Shown here: positions 43,516 to 52,819 of the stretch, one piece after another
Layout: the number at the start of each line of letters is the position of its first letter
Numbering within the stretch: position 1 is the first letter of the stretch
Origin: Aminobacter anthyllidis
Lineage (GTDB): Bacteria > Pseudomonadota > Alphaproteobacteria > Rhizobiales > Rhizobiaceae
Direction: 5' to 3'
Length of the DNA: 64,000 bases
Assembly (NCBI RefSeq): GCF_018555685.1
Contig: NZ_JAFLWW010000002.1
Coordinates: 248,001-312,000 of the forward strand
Notes under the pieces: generated by a model
Told to the model about the DNA's origin: nothing
The model's database searches: none
The model's input: only the letters and a program-made list of their open reading frames with translations
Translations under genes and position numbers: made by a program

Positions 43516-44448
43516 ATGAAGAAAGCAACTTCAAAGGACGATATTTTGAGCGGCCACCACTCAGCCGCCCTGATGACTGATTGCAAGGTAACTTACAGCT
43601 TCAATACCATTAAAGAAGTAAAGTCATTTAGGGTCATAGACCTTTTTATATCTTACAAAGACATTTTATGGGACGACGGTAAGCACAAATACAATGTCAG
43701 CTCCTTTATTGGTGAGATCGACGAGATTCTACTAGGCGAACGCTTCAGCGCATTCTCCCAGGAGACACTCGACGGCCTGATAGGCTCCCTGCGCCAACGC
43801 GGTAACAGCAACGCGACCATCAATCGAAAGATGGCCGCTTTGAGCAAACTGCTGCGCAAGGCCTATAAGATGGGAGATGTTCACAGCCTGCCCGAGTTCC
43901 GCCGCCAGAAGGAGCGGGCGGGGCGAATCCGTTTTCTCGAACTCGAGGAAGAGGACCGGCTTTTTGCTGCCATCAAGGCCAAGAGTGAAGATTCCTATCG
44001 CTTGTCGGTATTCCTGGTCGACACCGGATGCCGCCTCGGCGAGGCGATCGGGCTGATCTGGAACGACATCCAAGACACCCGTGTCAGCTTCTGGATCACC
44101 AAATCCGGACGCAGCCGAACGATTCCGCTGACAGGACGGGCCAGAGAAACGGTCAAGTGGCCGGCTGATCGCGCCCCGCGTCCGAAAGGACCGTTCGCCA
44201 TGCTGACGCAGCCGCAATTCCGGGCGATCTGGAACGAAGCCAAGGCGGAAGTCGGCCTCGGCGCCGATGATCAGGTCGTGCCGCACATTCTGCGCCACAC
44301 CTGCGCTTCACGCCTGGTCCAGGGTGGCATCGACATCCGGCGCGTGCAGATGTGGCTCGGACACCAGACGCTGTCGATGACGATGCGCTATGCGCATCTC
44401 GCCACCAACGATCTCGACCGCTGCGTGGTGGTGCTGGAACGGCACTGA
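43516..44448 (+). CDS. Tyrosine recombinase (phage-type integrase)
   Basis: The 310-residue protein has the full catalytic set: Arg173 (TGCRLGEA), Lys196 (TKSGRS), His257-x-x-Arg260 (HILRHTCA), His283 (WLGHQ) and Tyr292 (MRYAHL). The N-terminal core-binding domain starts about residue 30. The first 225 bases are clearly poorer in GC than the rest of the gene and its neighbours. It could be a functional integrase or Xer-like recombinase. No other phage or plasmid gene lies nearby; tRNA-Ser is 1.5 kb to the left. GAGG precedes the ATG. Confidence 0.9.
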   Translation: MKKATSKDDILSGHHSAALMTDCKVTYSFNTIKEVKSFRVIDLFISYKDILWDDGKHKYNVSSFIGEIDEILLGERFSAFSQETLDGLIGSLRQRGNSNATINRKMAALSKLLRKAYKMGDVHSLPEFRRQKERAGRIRFLELEEEDRLFAAIKAKSEDSYRLSVFLVDTGCRLGEAIGLIWNDIQDTRVSFWITKSGRSRTIPLTGRARETVKWPADRAPRPKGPFAMLTQPQFRAIWNEAKAEVGLGADDQVVPHILRHTCASRLVQGGIDIRRVQMWLGHQTLSMTMRYAHLATNDLDRCVVVLERH

Positions 44449-44603
44449 CATCAGGCGACGTGAACCATTGAACGCGGGCCGCAAGCACCCAGGCCGGAAT
44501 CAACTGAAAGCCGTCGGGGCTTCGTCCCGGTGGCGTTGGTAGCACCAGCCTGCTGCGACAAACCGCATGCAAGCGTGCCCTCTTTTGTCGTATAGGCGAA
44601 TTC

Positions 44604-44705
44604 CTACAGCGCCGCGCGTCCAATTGGACGCGCAAAGGACGCTGTAGCACTTTGAAACGGTGCATGATCCTTTCCGAAAATCGATTTCGATTCGGGGTCA
44701 TGCAC
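44604..44705. repeat. Rhizobial composite hairpin repeat
   Basis: The stretch has nested palindromes: CTACAGC/GCTGTAG arms (44604-44647) around the perfect GCGCGTCCAATTGGACGCGC (44614-44633). A second arm pair GTGCATGA/TCATGCAC (44660-44667 and 44698-44705) surrounds CCGAAAATC. It lies between the recombinase and the aminotransferase gene, whose ATG is 53 bases on. Similar CCGAAAATC hairpins occur at 57634 and 61932. Confidence 0.7.
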
Positions 44706-44757
44706 TAGAGATTTCCGTGTCCGGTTCGGGACGGATGACGCCATTGAGTATGCTGCC

Positions 44758-45870
44758 ATGACCAACCGCCCTGCCCTCACCCCCGTCATCAACGCCCTGC
44801 CGGTCACCGTGCCGTTTGTCGGCCCGGAGGCACAGGAGCGCGATCGCGGCGCGCCGTTTCGCGCCCGCATCGGCGCCAATGAGAGCGGTTTCGGACCTTC
44901 GCCACGGGTGATCGCACGGATGGCCGAGGCAGCTGCCGAGATGTGGAAGTACTGCGATCCGGACAACTACGATCTCAAGGTCGCATTGGCGCGTCACCTC
45001 GGGCTCGACGTCGGCAATGTGGTGGTCGGCGAAGGCATCGATGGCCTGCTGAACCTTGTCGTTCGCATGTATGCGACTGAAGGCACGCCTGTCGTGACCT
45101 CACTCGGCGCCTATCCGACCTTCAATTTCCATGTCGCCAGTGTCGGTGCCCGGCTGGTGCCGGTGCCGTTCCGCAACGACAAGGAAGACCTTCAGGGCCT
45201 GCTCGACGCGGTGAAGCGCGAGAACGCGCCGATCGTCTATCTGTCCAACCCCGACAATCCGATGGGCAGCTGGTGGGAAGCAGACGAGATCCTGCGCTTC
45301 GTCGAAGCGCTGCCGGAAACGACGATGCTGGTGCTCGACGAAGCCTATGGTGAGACCGCACCGGCTTCGGCACTGCCGCCGGTCGACATTTCCAGGCCCA
45401 ATGTCGTGCGCATGCGCACCTTCTCCAAGGCCTATGGGCTTGCCGGCATCCGTTGCGGCTATACATTTGGCGACGCCGAGGTGATCGCGAGTTTCGAGAA
45501 GGTGCGCAACCACTACGGCGTCAGCCGGATGGCGCAGATCGCGGGCGAGGAAGCGCTTGCCGATCAGGCTTATCTCGCCGAGGTCGTTGCCAAGGTGGAT
45601 GCCGGACGCAGGCGAATCGCCAAGATCGCCAGTGACAACGGGCTGAAGCCGCTGCCGTCGGCGACAAACTTCGTCACCATCGACTGCGGTGGCGACGCGG
45701 CGTTTGCGCTTGCGGTGATGCGCAACATGCTCGAGCGTGATGTCTTCATCCGCAAGCCGATGGCGCCGGTGCTCGACCGCTGCATCCGGGTGAGCGTCGG
45801 TCTCGACCACGAGCTCGACATCTTCACCGAAGAGTTGCCGAAGGCGATCTCTGCCGCCCGCGGCGCCTGA
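44758..45870 (+). CDS. Pyridoxal-phosphate aminotransferase, HisC-like
   Basis: The 370-residue enzyme has the PLP lysine Lys224 in TFSKAYGLAGIRCGY, the conserved YLSNPDNPMG segment (Asn contact) and LVLDEAYGET (Asp contact), as in class I/II histidinol-phosphate aminotransferases. It may act on histidinol phosphate or on aromatic amino acids; a separate hisC elsewhere in the genome is likely, so the role is open. It stands alone on the plus strand between the recombinase and the type I secretion locus. Confidence 0.85.
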   Translation: MTNRPALTPVINALPVTVPFVGPEAQERDRGAPFRARIGANESGFGPSPRVIARMAEAAAEMWKYCDPDNYDLKVALARHLGLDVGNVVVGEGIDGLLNLVVRMYATEGTPVVTSLGAYPTFNFHVASVGARLVPVPFRNDKEDLQGLLDAVKRENAPIVYLSNPDNPMGSWWEADEILRFVEALPETTMLVLDEAYGETAPASALPPVDISRPNVVRMRTFSKAYGLAGIRCGYTFGDAEVIASFEKVRNHYGVSRMAQIAGEEALADQAYLAEVVAKVDAGRRRIAKIASDNGLKPLPSATNFVTIDCGGDAAFALAVMRNMLERDVFIRKPMAPVLDRCIRVSVGLDHELDIFTEELPKAISAARGA

Positions 45871-45931
45871 GCGCAACAGGCATTTTCAACCGTCGGTAGG
45901 CAGTGGAATCGCCGCAGCGTATGCCTGCGCG

Positions 45932-45951
45932 AGGATATATGCGTATATCCT
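45932..45951. promoter_or_regulatory. Palindrome upstream of the CAP-protein gene
   Basis: AGGATATA and TATATCCT are perfect 8-bp arms around TGCG. It lies 115 bases before the ATG of the CAP-domain gene and 62 bases after the aminotransferase stop, in an AT-richer patch. It is a candidate operator or part of the promoter of the type I secretion locus. Confidence 0.5.
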
Positions 45952-46065
45952 AATTTATTCATTTCGACGCCGCATCATCAACACAGTTCCTGCCTAGGCC
46001 GGATGTCGGGCGGACGGGGACACAGGGGGTTCAACACCAATCAAGAACCAAATCGGGGATACCCT

Positions 46066-47289
46066 ATGCCGCAACATAGTGCCAACGAGCAGTATCTGCT
46101 TGAGCTCATCAATGCGGAGCGCGCCAAAGCAGGCGCCCAGCCTCTCGCATTCGACAATGACCTGAGCGAAGCCGCCGAAAACCACGACAAGTGGATGCTT
46201 TCGGCGGATGTCTTTTCACACACAGGTTCCGGCGGTACCTCGCCGACGACGCGCATGAAGGCGGCTGGCTACACGCTCAGCGGCTCCTGGGCGACTGGCG
46301 AGAACATCGCCTGGGCGACCACCCGCGCGCCGACAGGCTATGTCGACGAAGTGAAGCTGCTTCACACCAACCTGATGAATTCCTCGGGTCACCGGGCCAA
46401 CATCCTCAACCCGAACTTCCGCGAAGTCGGGCTTGGCTTCGAAGTTGGCGACTACAAGGGCCGTTCATCCGCCTTCGTCACCGAAGATTTCGCCAAGACG
46501 GGTTCCGACCTGTTCCTGACCGGCGTCGCCTTCGACGACAAGGATGGCGACCGTTTCTACGATCCGGGCGAAGGACTAGGCGCTGTCACGGTGACCGCCA
46601 AGAACTCGGCAGGCCAGACATTCAAGACCACGACGTCCGCCGCCGGCGGCTACGACCTAGTGCTGAAGCCAGGCACCTACACGGTCACCTTCTCGGGCGC
46701 CAACATCGCGACATCGACGCAGACCGCGACGATCGGCACGAAGAACGTCAAGAAGGATCTGGTCGACCCGGTGATGAAGTCTGGCACGCTTGCGGCCACG
46801 GCCTCTGCCGAAGACACAGGCGCGGCCGCACCGACGACACCGACAAAAACTGTCGACGTCGCCGACAACAGCGATACCGGCAACACCACTGGCGGCGATA
46901 GCGCTGGCGGCCGCACCGCGAATGGCTGGCTCGCCGACTTCTTCAAGAAGATGGACCATGTCGGCCAGGACCAGGGCACACGCGGCGCCCATGAAGTTGC
47001 CGGCTCCGCCGACAGCGCTGCCAAGAAGTCGGTGACGCTCGACGGCGACCACTTCAACTTCAGCTCGAAGGTGGCGGCTCATGTGAATGCCGACCATGTC
47101 AACGACATCGTCGACGGCGGCCACGTACAGCAGGCCATCGACCACGTTGTCGCGGCATTGCAGGCGCACCTGCCCACGGATGGCCACGTCGTTGCCGATG
47201 CGGGCGACGCTGCCCAGCTAGCGGTCGCCAAGATACTGTCACAGATGGCAGCACATTCGGGCCATCAGAACGCCGACGTCGTCGCCTGA
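46066..47289 (+). CDS. CAP-domain protein, probable type I secretion substrate
   Basis: The 407-residue protein has no signal peptide. Residues about 5-145 are a CAP/SCP domain (NHDKWML, VFSHTGSGGTSP, GENIAW, SSGHRANILNP). Residues about 150-235 are a Cna_B/SdrD-like beta domain with a calcium-loop-like DDKDGDRFYDPGEG. A Thr/Ala-rich linker (TTPTKTVDVADNSDTG) leads to a His/Asp-rich C-terminal part that ends in DVVA, similar to the acidic-plus-hydrophobic end of Prt-type type I secretion signals. There are no RTX repeats. The ABC and HlyD genes follow directly. Extracellular action is inferred; CAP proteins can bind sterols or act as proteases. Confidence 0.85.
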   Translation: MPQHSANEQYLLELINAERAKAGAQPLAFDNDLSEAAENHDKWMLSADVFSHTGSGGTSPTTRMKAAGYTLSGSWATGENIAWATTRAPTGYVDEVKLLHTNLMNSSGHRANILNPNFREVGLGFEVGDYKGRSSAFVTEDFAKTGSDLFLTGVAFDDKDGDRFYDPGEGLGAVTVTAKNSAGQTFKTTTSAAGGYDLVLKPGTYTVTFSGANIATSTQTATIGTKNVKKDLVDPVMKSGTLAATASAEDTGAAAPTTPTKTVDVADNSDTGNTTGGDSAGGRTANGWLADFFKKMDHVGQDQGTRGAHEVAGSADSAAKKSVTLDGDHFNFSSKVAAHVNADHVNDIVDGGHVQQAIDHVVAALQAHLPTDGHVVADAGDAAQLAVAKILSQMAAHSGHQNADVVA

Positions 47290-47309
47290 TTTCTTGCGAC
47301 ACCAAAAAA

Positions 47310-47336
47310 GGCGGGCCCGTTTCGACGAGGCCCGCC
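47310..47336 (+). terminator. Hairpin between CAP gene and ABC transporter gene
   Basis: GGCGGGCC and GGCCCGCC form a perfect 8-bp stem after an A6 run, 21 bases after the stop of the CAP gene. No T run follows, so it is more likely a partial terminator or mRNA-end stabiliser that lets some transcription continue into the secretion genes. Confidence 0.5.
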
Positions 47337-47372
47337 GCATTGCAGTCAATCAATTGACCGCCATCGAGGGGA

Positions 47373-49112
47373 ATGACCCTGACTCAACCGTCCACTGACC
47401 TGAACCGCACGTCAGAGCTTTTCAAGGCGCTGCATTCGTTCAAGGGCGCCTTCGTCGCCGTTGCCGGCTTCAGCGGCCTGATCAACGTGCTGATGCTGTC
47501 CGGCTCGCTGTTCATGCTGCAGGTCTATGACCGCGTGCTGCCGAGCCGCAGCGTGCCAACGCTTGTGGCGCTGATCATCCTGGTGGCGGTGCTCTACGCC
47601 TTCCAGGGCGTGCTCGAAACGGTACGGGCCCGCGTGCTGACGCGGATCGGCGCCGGCATCGACGAAACCATCAGCAATCGCGTTTTCAATTGCATAACCC
47701 GCCTGCCGCTGCGCACACGCGACCGCGGCGAAGGACTGCAGGCGCTGCGCGACCTCGACCAGGTCAGCGGCTTCCTCTCGGGCGCAGGACCGGCCGCGCT
47801 GTTCGACCTGCCATGGATGCCGCTTTATGTCGGCATCTGTTTTCTCTTTCACCCCTGGATCGGCTTCGCGGCCCTCATCGGCGCGGTATTGCTTGTTGCG
47901 CTGACGGTTCTGACCGACCGCCTGGTGCGCGGGCCGACCAAGGCGATGTCGGGCTTCAGCACGAGAAGAAGCGCCATCGCGCAGTCGAGCGCGCGCAATG
48001 CCGAGGTGCTGGCCGCGATGGGCATGAGCGACCGGCTAGCGACGCGCTGGAACAAGGCCAACAGCGATTTTCGCGAGGCGCAGGAGCGCGCCAGCGACCT
48101 GACCAGTGGTTTTGGCGCCTTGTCGCGCATCCTGCGCATGATGCTGCAGTCGATGGTACTGGCGCTCGGCGCCTACCTTGTCATCTACCAGCAGGCGACG
48201 CCTGGAATCATCATTGCCAGCTCGATCCTGACTTCACGCGCGCTGGCGCCGATCGAACTTGCCATTGCCCATTGGAAGGGCTTCCTCAATGCCCGCCAGA
48301 GCTGGCGCCGCCTGGACGATCTGTTCGCCGCCATGCCCGCTGAGAACGGCGGCATGGAGCTTCCGGCGCCTACCGCCGAGCTGGCGGTGCAAGGTGTCAG
48401 TGTCGTCGCGCCTGGTGGCCGGCGGCTGGTGGTGCAGGACGTCGAACTGTCGCTCAAGGCCGGATCCGGAATGGGCGTGATCGGGCCGAGCGGCTCGGGC
48501 AAATCCTCGCTGGCGCGCGCACTCGTAGGGGTGTGGCCGCTGACACGGGGCAAGATCAGGCTTGACGGCGCAGCGCTCGAGCAATGGCCGGCGCAGTCGC
48601 TCGGTCGCCACATCGGCTACCTGCCGCAGGATGTCGAGCTGTTCGCCGGAACCGTCGGCCAGAACATCTCGCGCTTCGAGGACGAAGCGCCATCCGAGAC
48701 GATCATCGCAGCGGCGAAAGCAGCCGGCGTGCATGACATGATCCTGCGCCTGCCCGAAGGCTACCAGACCGAGATCGGCGAAAGCGGCGCTGCCCTTTCG
48801 GCCGGGCAGCGTCAGCGCGTGGCGCTGGCGCGTGCGCTCTACCGCGACCCGTTCCTCGTCGTTCTCGACGAACCCAATTCCAACCTCGACGCAGCCGGCG
48901 ACCAGGCGCTGACCCAGGCCATCGAACGCATCAAGGCGCGTGGCGGCATCGTCATCGTGGTGGCGCACCGGCCAAGCGCGCTCGCGGCACTGGACCATCT
49001 GCTGGTCCTCGGCGGCGGCAGGCAGCAGGCCTTTGGCCTGAAGAGCGACATTGCGCGGCAGGCGCTGCAACCAGTGCCAGTGCCGCTGCATGCGGTGGGA
49101 ACGGCGGGCTGA
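47373..49112 (+). CDS. Type I secretion system permease/ATPase (PrtD family)
   Basis: The 579-residue protein has an N-terminal six-helix membrane domain (SGLINVLMLSGSLFMLQVYD is the family start) and an ABC ATPase with Walker A GPSGSGKSSLARAL at about residue 371, the signature LSAGQRQRVALARAL and Walker B LVVLDEPNSNLD. It lacks an N-terminal C39-like domain, as in PrtD. It pumps the substrate through the inner membrane together with the HlyD-like protein encoded two bases downstream. GAGGGG precedes the ATG. Confidence 0.95.
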   Translation: MTLTQPSTDLNRTSELFKALHSFKGAFVAVAGFSGLINVLMLSGSLFMLQVYDRVLPSRSVPTLVALIILVAVLYAFQGVLETVRARVLTRIGAGIDETISNRVFNCITRLPLRTRDRGEGLQALRDLDQVSGFLSGAGPAALFDLPWMPLYVGICFLFHPWIGFAALIGAVLLVALTVLTDRLVRGPTKAMSGFSTRRSAIAQSSARNAEVLAAMGMSDRLATRWNKANSDFREAQERASDLTSGFGALSRILRMMLQSMVLALGAYLVIYQQATPGIIIASSILTSRALAPIELAIAHWKGFLNARQSWRRLDDLFAAMPAENGGMELPAPTAELAVQGVSVVAPGGRRLVVQDVELSLKAGSGMGVIGPSGSGKSSLARALVGVWPLTRGKIRLDGAALEQWPAQSLGRHIGYLPQDVELFAGTVGQNISRFEDEAPSETIIAAAKAAGVHDMILRLPEGYQTEIGESGAALSAGQRQRVALARALYRDPFLVVLDEPNSNLDAAGDQALTQAIERIKARGGIVIVVAHRPSALAALDHLLVLGGGRQQAFGLKSDIARQALQPVPVPLHAVGTAG

Positions 49113-49114
49113 CG

Positions 49115-50542
49115 ATGACACTAGTGACGACCCATTCCGCGGCAGACCGGCTGAAGACAGCGCGGGATCTTGCGACTTCCGTGAAGAGACAGGCGCTTGC
49201 GCTGCTCGACAAGGGCGCCGCGCCGATCGAAGGCGCATCGCCGCAACAGCTGAAGCTGCGCCATGCCATCAGGCGAAACATACGGCTGGGCGGCATTGCC
49301 GCGCTGGCATTGGTCGGCGGGCTCGGCCTGTGGGCTGGGACAAGCAGCCTGTCGGGTGCCGTGGTCGCGGCAGGGCATCTGGTTGTCGATTCGAACGTCA
49401 AGGCAGTCCAGCACCCTCAGGGCGGCGTGGTCGGCGCATTGAACGTGCACAATGGCAGCGTCGTTTCGGCGGGAGAAGTGCTGGTCAGGCTGGACGACAC
49501 CGTCGCCAAGGCCAATCTCGCCATCGTCGACAATGGCCTGGACGAGCTTTTTGCGCGACAGGCACGCCTGACGGCCGAACGCGACGGTGCCGACACGGTC
49601 GTCTACCCCGCGGAATTGACGGCACGCGCGTCCGATCCAGAAATCGGCCAGCTGATCGAAGGCGAAAACAAGGTGTTTTCGCTCAGGCGGCAGGCACGCG
49701 ATGGACAGGTATCGCAGCTGCGCGAGCGCATCGCCCAGTTCAGCGAGGAAATCTCCGGCATCGAGGCCCAGCAGAAGAGCAAGCACCAGGAGATCGCCCT
49801 CATCAAGGTCGAGCTCGAGGGCATGCAGGAGCTATGGAAGAAGAAGCTGGTGCCCCTCTCCCGACTGGCGGACCGCCAGCGCGCGCAGGCGCAGCTCGAC
49901 GGCGAGGTCGGACAGCTGACTGCAGCAGCGGCCCAAACACGTGGCCGGATCAGCGAGACTGAACTGGCGATCATCCAGATCGACCAGGACATGCGCAGCC
50001 AGGTGGCGAGCGAACTGCGCGAGATCGACGCCAAGGCAGGCGAGCTCAGGGAACGACAGGTCGCCGCGGATCAGTCGCTGAAGCAGATCGACATCCGAGC
50101 GCCGCAAGCCGGCCGCGTCCACCAGCTTGCCATTCATACCGTCGGCGGCGTCGTCACCCCTGGCGAAGCGATCATGCAGATCGTGCCGACAGCGGACGCG
50201 CTGGTGGTGGAGGCCAGAATTGCGCCCCAGGACATCGACCAAGTCAGCATCGGCCAGCCGGCGACGCTGAGGCTCTCGGCGTTCAACCAGCAGACCACGC
50301 CCGAAGTGGAAGGCACTGTCGACCGCATTTCACCCGACATGATCGAGGATCCGAAGGCCGGCGTCGCCTACTATGGCGTGCGCATCGTGCTATCGGCCAA
50401 GAGCCTGGAACAGGCGGGCAAGCCGGAGCTCAAGCCCGGCATGCCGGCGGAAGTGTTTCTCAAGACCACGGACCGTACGGTGCTTTCCTATCTGTTCAAG
50501 CCGCTGACCGACCAGGCCAGCCGCGCCTTCCGCAGCGACTGA
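49115..50542 (+). CDS. Type I secretion periplasmic adaptor, HlyD/PrtE family
   Basis: The 475-residue protein has one N-terminal helix (about residues 60-80, IAALALVGGLGLWAG), then the lipoyl-like hairpin VVDSNVKAVQHPQGGVVGA, a long coiled coil (QLRERIAQFSEEISGIEAQQ) and the C-terminal beta part (IRAPQAGRVHQLAIHTVGGV). It links the ABC pump to an outer-membrane TolC-type protein, which is not encoded in the window. It starts two bases after the ABC gene stop, so the genes form one operon. Confidence 0.93.
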   Translation: MTLVTTHSAADRLKTARDLATSVKRQALALLDKGAAPIEGASPQQLKLRHAIRRNIRLGGIAALALVGGLGLWAGTSSLSGAVVAAGHLVVDSNVKAVQHPQGGVVGALNVHNGSVVSAGEVLVRLDDTVAKANLAIVDNGLDELFARQARLTAERDGADTVVYPAELTARASDPEIGQLIEGENKVFSLRRQARDGQVSQLRERIAQFSEEISGIEAQQKSKHQEIALIKVELEGMQELWKKKLVPLSRLADRQRAQAQLDGEVGQLTAAAAQTRGRISETELAIIQIDQDMRSQVASELREIDAKAGELRERQVAADQSLKQIDIRAPQAGRVHQLAIHTVGGVVTPGEAIMQIVPTADALVVEARIAPQDIDQVSIGQPATLRLSAFNQQTTPEVEGTVDRISPDMIEDPKAGVAYYGVRIVLSAKSLEQAGKPELKPGMPAEVFLKTTDRTVLSYLFKPLTDQASRAFRSD

Positions 50543-50588
50543 GCCGCATCAGGCCCAGTCCACAACGAGTTCACGGACGCCACTTGAA

Positions 50589-50612
50589 TTAATTAAACGT
50601 TCGTTTTATTAA
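50589..50612. promoter_or_regulatory. TetR-type operator upstream of the isovalerate locus
   Basis: TTAATTAAACG and CGTTTTATTAA are inverted 11-bp arms (10 of 11 match) around TT, a 24-bp AT-rich palindrome. It lies 27 bases before the TetR gene ATG and should be bound by that regulator. Confidence 0.75.
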
Positions 50613-50638
50613 TTTGGCCATTCAGGAGGAATGGCTGA

Positions 50639-51283
50639 ATGGCGCGAACTGCTGGTTCGGACGGAGGCAGGACGGAAGCGGCGATACGCGACGCGGCCGT
50701 GCAGCTGATCGCGCGTCATGGCTATGAGGCCGTGACGATGCGCCAGTTGGCGGCGGAAGTCGGTGTCCAGGCTGCTGCGCTGTACCGCTATTTTCCGAAC
50801 AAGGAAGACCTGCTCCACTCGCTGATGCGCGAGCACATGGAAGAGCTGGCCACCACCTGGGAAAACGCCCGCCCCGCCAATGACGATCCGGTGGCGCGGC
50901 TGACCAGCTTTGTCGCCAACCACATCCGTTTCCACGTCGAACGCCGCCACGCCACCCATGTCTCCAACATGGAGTTGCGCAGCCTTTCGCGCGATAATCT
51001 GACCAGCATCCTCAAGCTCCGCACGGCCTACGAAAAGGAGCTCAGGACCATCCTGCGTGACGGCGCGGACGCCGGCCTGCTGGAAGTCGACGACACCGGG
51101 CTGACGGCGATGGCGATCATCCAGATGATCACGGGCGTCATCGTCTGGTTTCGTCCCGATGAGAGACTGTCGGTCGACGAAGTGACCGCGACCTACCTTG
51201 CCATGACGATGCGCCTGACCGGCGCCAAGACCAATGCGGAGGACCGCCATGTACGACAAGACGCTGAACTTCGGGCTCGGTGA
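50639..51283 (+). CDS. TetR family regulator of the isovalerate/leucine locus
   Basis: The 214-residue protein has the DNA-binding domain [20 protein letters not shown] and [25 protein letters not shown] lies nine bases before the ATG. Its end overlaps the start of ivd by 35 bases, so the two genes are coupled. TetR-type regulators of leucine catabolism (LiuQ) are known in other proteobacteria. Here the neighbouring genes suggest control by an acyl-CoA of that pathway. Confidence 0.88.
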   Translation: MARTAGSDGGRTEAAIRDAAVQLIARHGYEAVTMRQLAAEVGVQAAALYRYFPNKEDLLHSLMREHMEELATTWENARPANDDPVARLTSFVANHIRFHVERRHATHVSNMELRSLSRDNLTSILKLRTAYEKELRTILRDGADAGLLEVDDTGLTAMAIIQMITGVIVWFRPDERLSVDEVTATYLAMTMRLTGAKTNAEDRHVRQDAELRAR

Positions 51284-52412
51284 GGACATAGACAGCCTGC
51301 GCGAGATGGTCCGGCGCTTCGCCCAGGAGCGTATCGCGCCGATCGCGGCCGACATCGACCGCTCAAACGAGTTCCCCGCGCATCTGTGGCAGGAACTCGG
51401 GGCGCTCGGTCTGCTCGGCATCACCGCCGAAGGCGAGTATGGCGGCTCGGAAATGGGCTATGTCGCCCATGTCGTCGCCGTCGAGGAAATCTCCCGCGCC
51501 TCGGCCTCTGTCGGCCTGTCCTATGGCGCGCATTCGAACCTGTGCGTCAACCAGATCAAGCGCTGGGGCACGGCTGAGCAGAAGGCGAAATACCTGCCTA
51601 GGCTGTGCTCGGGCGAAAATGTCGGCGCACTCGCCATGTCGGAAAGCGGCTCGGGCTCCGACGTCGTGTCGCTGCGCCTCAGGGCCGAAAAGCGCAACGA
51701 CGTCTATGTGCTCAACGGCTCCAAGATGTGGATCACCAACGGCCCCGACGCTGACACGCTGGTGGTCTATGGCAAGACCGATCCAGACCGCAAATCGCGC
51801 GGCATCACCGCCTTCATCATCGAAAAGACGATGAAGGGTTTTTCGGTGGCGCAGAAGCTCGACAAGCTCGGCATGCGCGGCTCCAACACCGGCGAGTTGG
51901 TGTTCGAGAATGTCGAGGTGCCGTTCGAGAACGTGCTGCATGAGGAAGGCCGCGGCGTCGAAGTGCTGATGTCGGGCCTCGACTACGAGCGCGTGGTGCT
52001 GGCCGGCGGGCCGATCGGCATCATGGCGGCGTGCATGGACGTGGCGGTGCCTTACGTGCACGACCGCAAGCAGTTTGGCCAGCCGATCGGCGAATTCCAA
52101 CTGGTGCAGGGCAAGCTCGCCGACATGTATTCGACGATGAACGCCGCGCGCGCCTATGTCTATGCCGTGGCGGCTGCCTGCGACCGCGGCCAGACGACGC
52201 GCAAGGACGCCGCCGGCTGCGTTCTGTTTGCGGCGGAGAAGGCAACGCAGATGGCGCTCGATGCGCTGCAATTGCTCGGCGGCAACGGCTACATCAACGA
52301 CTATCCCACCGGCCGGCTGCTGCGCGACGCCAAGCTCTACGAGATCGGCGCCGGCACCAGCGAGATCAGGCGCTGGCTGATCGGCCGCGAGATCATGGCG
52401 GAAGGCGCATGA
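51249..52412 (+). CDS. ivd: Isovaleryl-CoA dehydrogenase
   Basis: The ATG at 51249 has GGAGGA upstream and gives 387 residues. The acyl-CoA dehydrogenase signature [18 protein letters not shown] and the late [20 protein letters not shown] are present. The catalytic base is Glu247 in [15 protein letters not shown], the position used by isovaleryl-CoA dehydrogenases rather than the late Glu of other family members. It oxidises isovaleryl-CoA to 3-methylcrotonyl-CoA, passing electrons to ETF. The methylcrotonyl-CoA carboxylase genes lie 1.6 kb downstream. Confidence 0.94.
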   Translation: MYDKTLNFGLGEDIDSLREMVRRFAQERIAPIAADIDRSNEFPAHLWQELGALGLLGITAEGEYGGSEMGYVAHVVAVEEISRASASVGLSYGAHSNLCVNQIKRWGTAEQKAKYLPRLCSGENVGALAMSESGSGSDVVSLRLRAEKRNDVYVLNGSKMWITNGPDADTLVVYGKTDPDRKSRGITAFIIEKTMKGFSVAQKLDKLGMRGSNTGELVFENVEVPFENVLHEEGRGVEVLMSGLDYERVVLAGGPIGIMAACMDVAVPYVHDRKQFGQPIGEFQLVQGKLADMYSTMNAARAYVYAVAAACDRGQTTRKDAAGCVLFAAEKATQMALDALQLLGGNGYINDYPTGRLLRDAKLYEIGAGTSEIRRWLIGREIMAEGA

Positions 52413-52426
52413 CGCCTCCCGCCCGG

Positions 52427-52819
52427 TCACTGGAATGCCCTTGGCAGATCGGCGGTCGGCTTCGACACGATCTGATGGGCGTCGCGCCAGATGACCTCGC
52501 GCTGACCGGCGGTCTTGATTGTCCGCACCGGCAGGCCGCCCTCGCTAATCAGCCAGGCGCAGTAGCGCGCACGGCTGATGGCCTCGGCAGTGTCCGGGTC
52601 GAACCAGCAGATGCCCCAGATCGAGTTACGCCGCTTGAAGTGGCGACCGATCCTGCCGGGTATCGGCAAATGCTCATTGAACCAGTCGAACTGCTCGCCC
52701 AGTTCGGCATGGATCCAGTCCGGACAGCCGGTCCTGTAGAGATACCAGGACGCCCGGAAGAAGCCGGCCTCCACCCCGCTGTTCGGGTGGATGAGTGGCG
52801 TAACGAAACGCACATACAT
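52427..52819 (-). CDS. Conserved-looking hypothetical protein of 130 residues
   Basis: The protein starts MYVRFVTPLIHPNSGVEAGF and contains many aromatic residues (SWYLYRTGC, FDWFNEHLP, NSIWGICWFDP). No signal peptide or membrane helix is seen and no domain is recognised. It is on the minus strand, tail to tail with ivd (15 bases). It is out of line with the leucine genes and may have come in with the toxin-antitoxin pair beside it. The ribosome site is weak. Confidence 0.55.
   Translation of the reverse strand: MYVRFVTPLIHPNSGVEAGFFRASWYLYRTGCPDWIHAELGEQFDWFNEHLPIPGRIGRHFKRRNSIWGICWFDPDTAEAISRARYCAWLISEGGLPVRTIKTAGQREVIWRDAHQIVSKPTADLPRAFQ

Noticed and set aside
41957-44448. Genomic island inserted at tRNA-Ser by the recombinase
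   Set aside because: The 3' end of the tRNA is not repeated anywhere in the window, and the porin gene lies between the tRNA and the recombinase.
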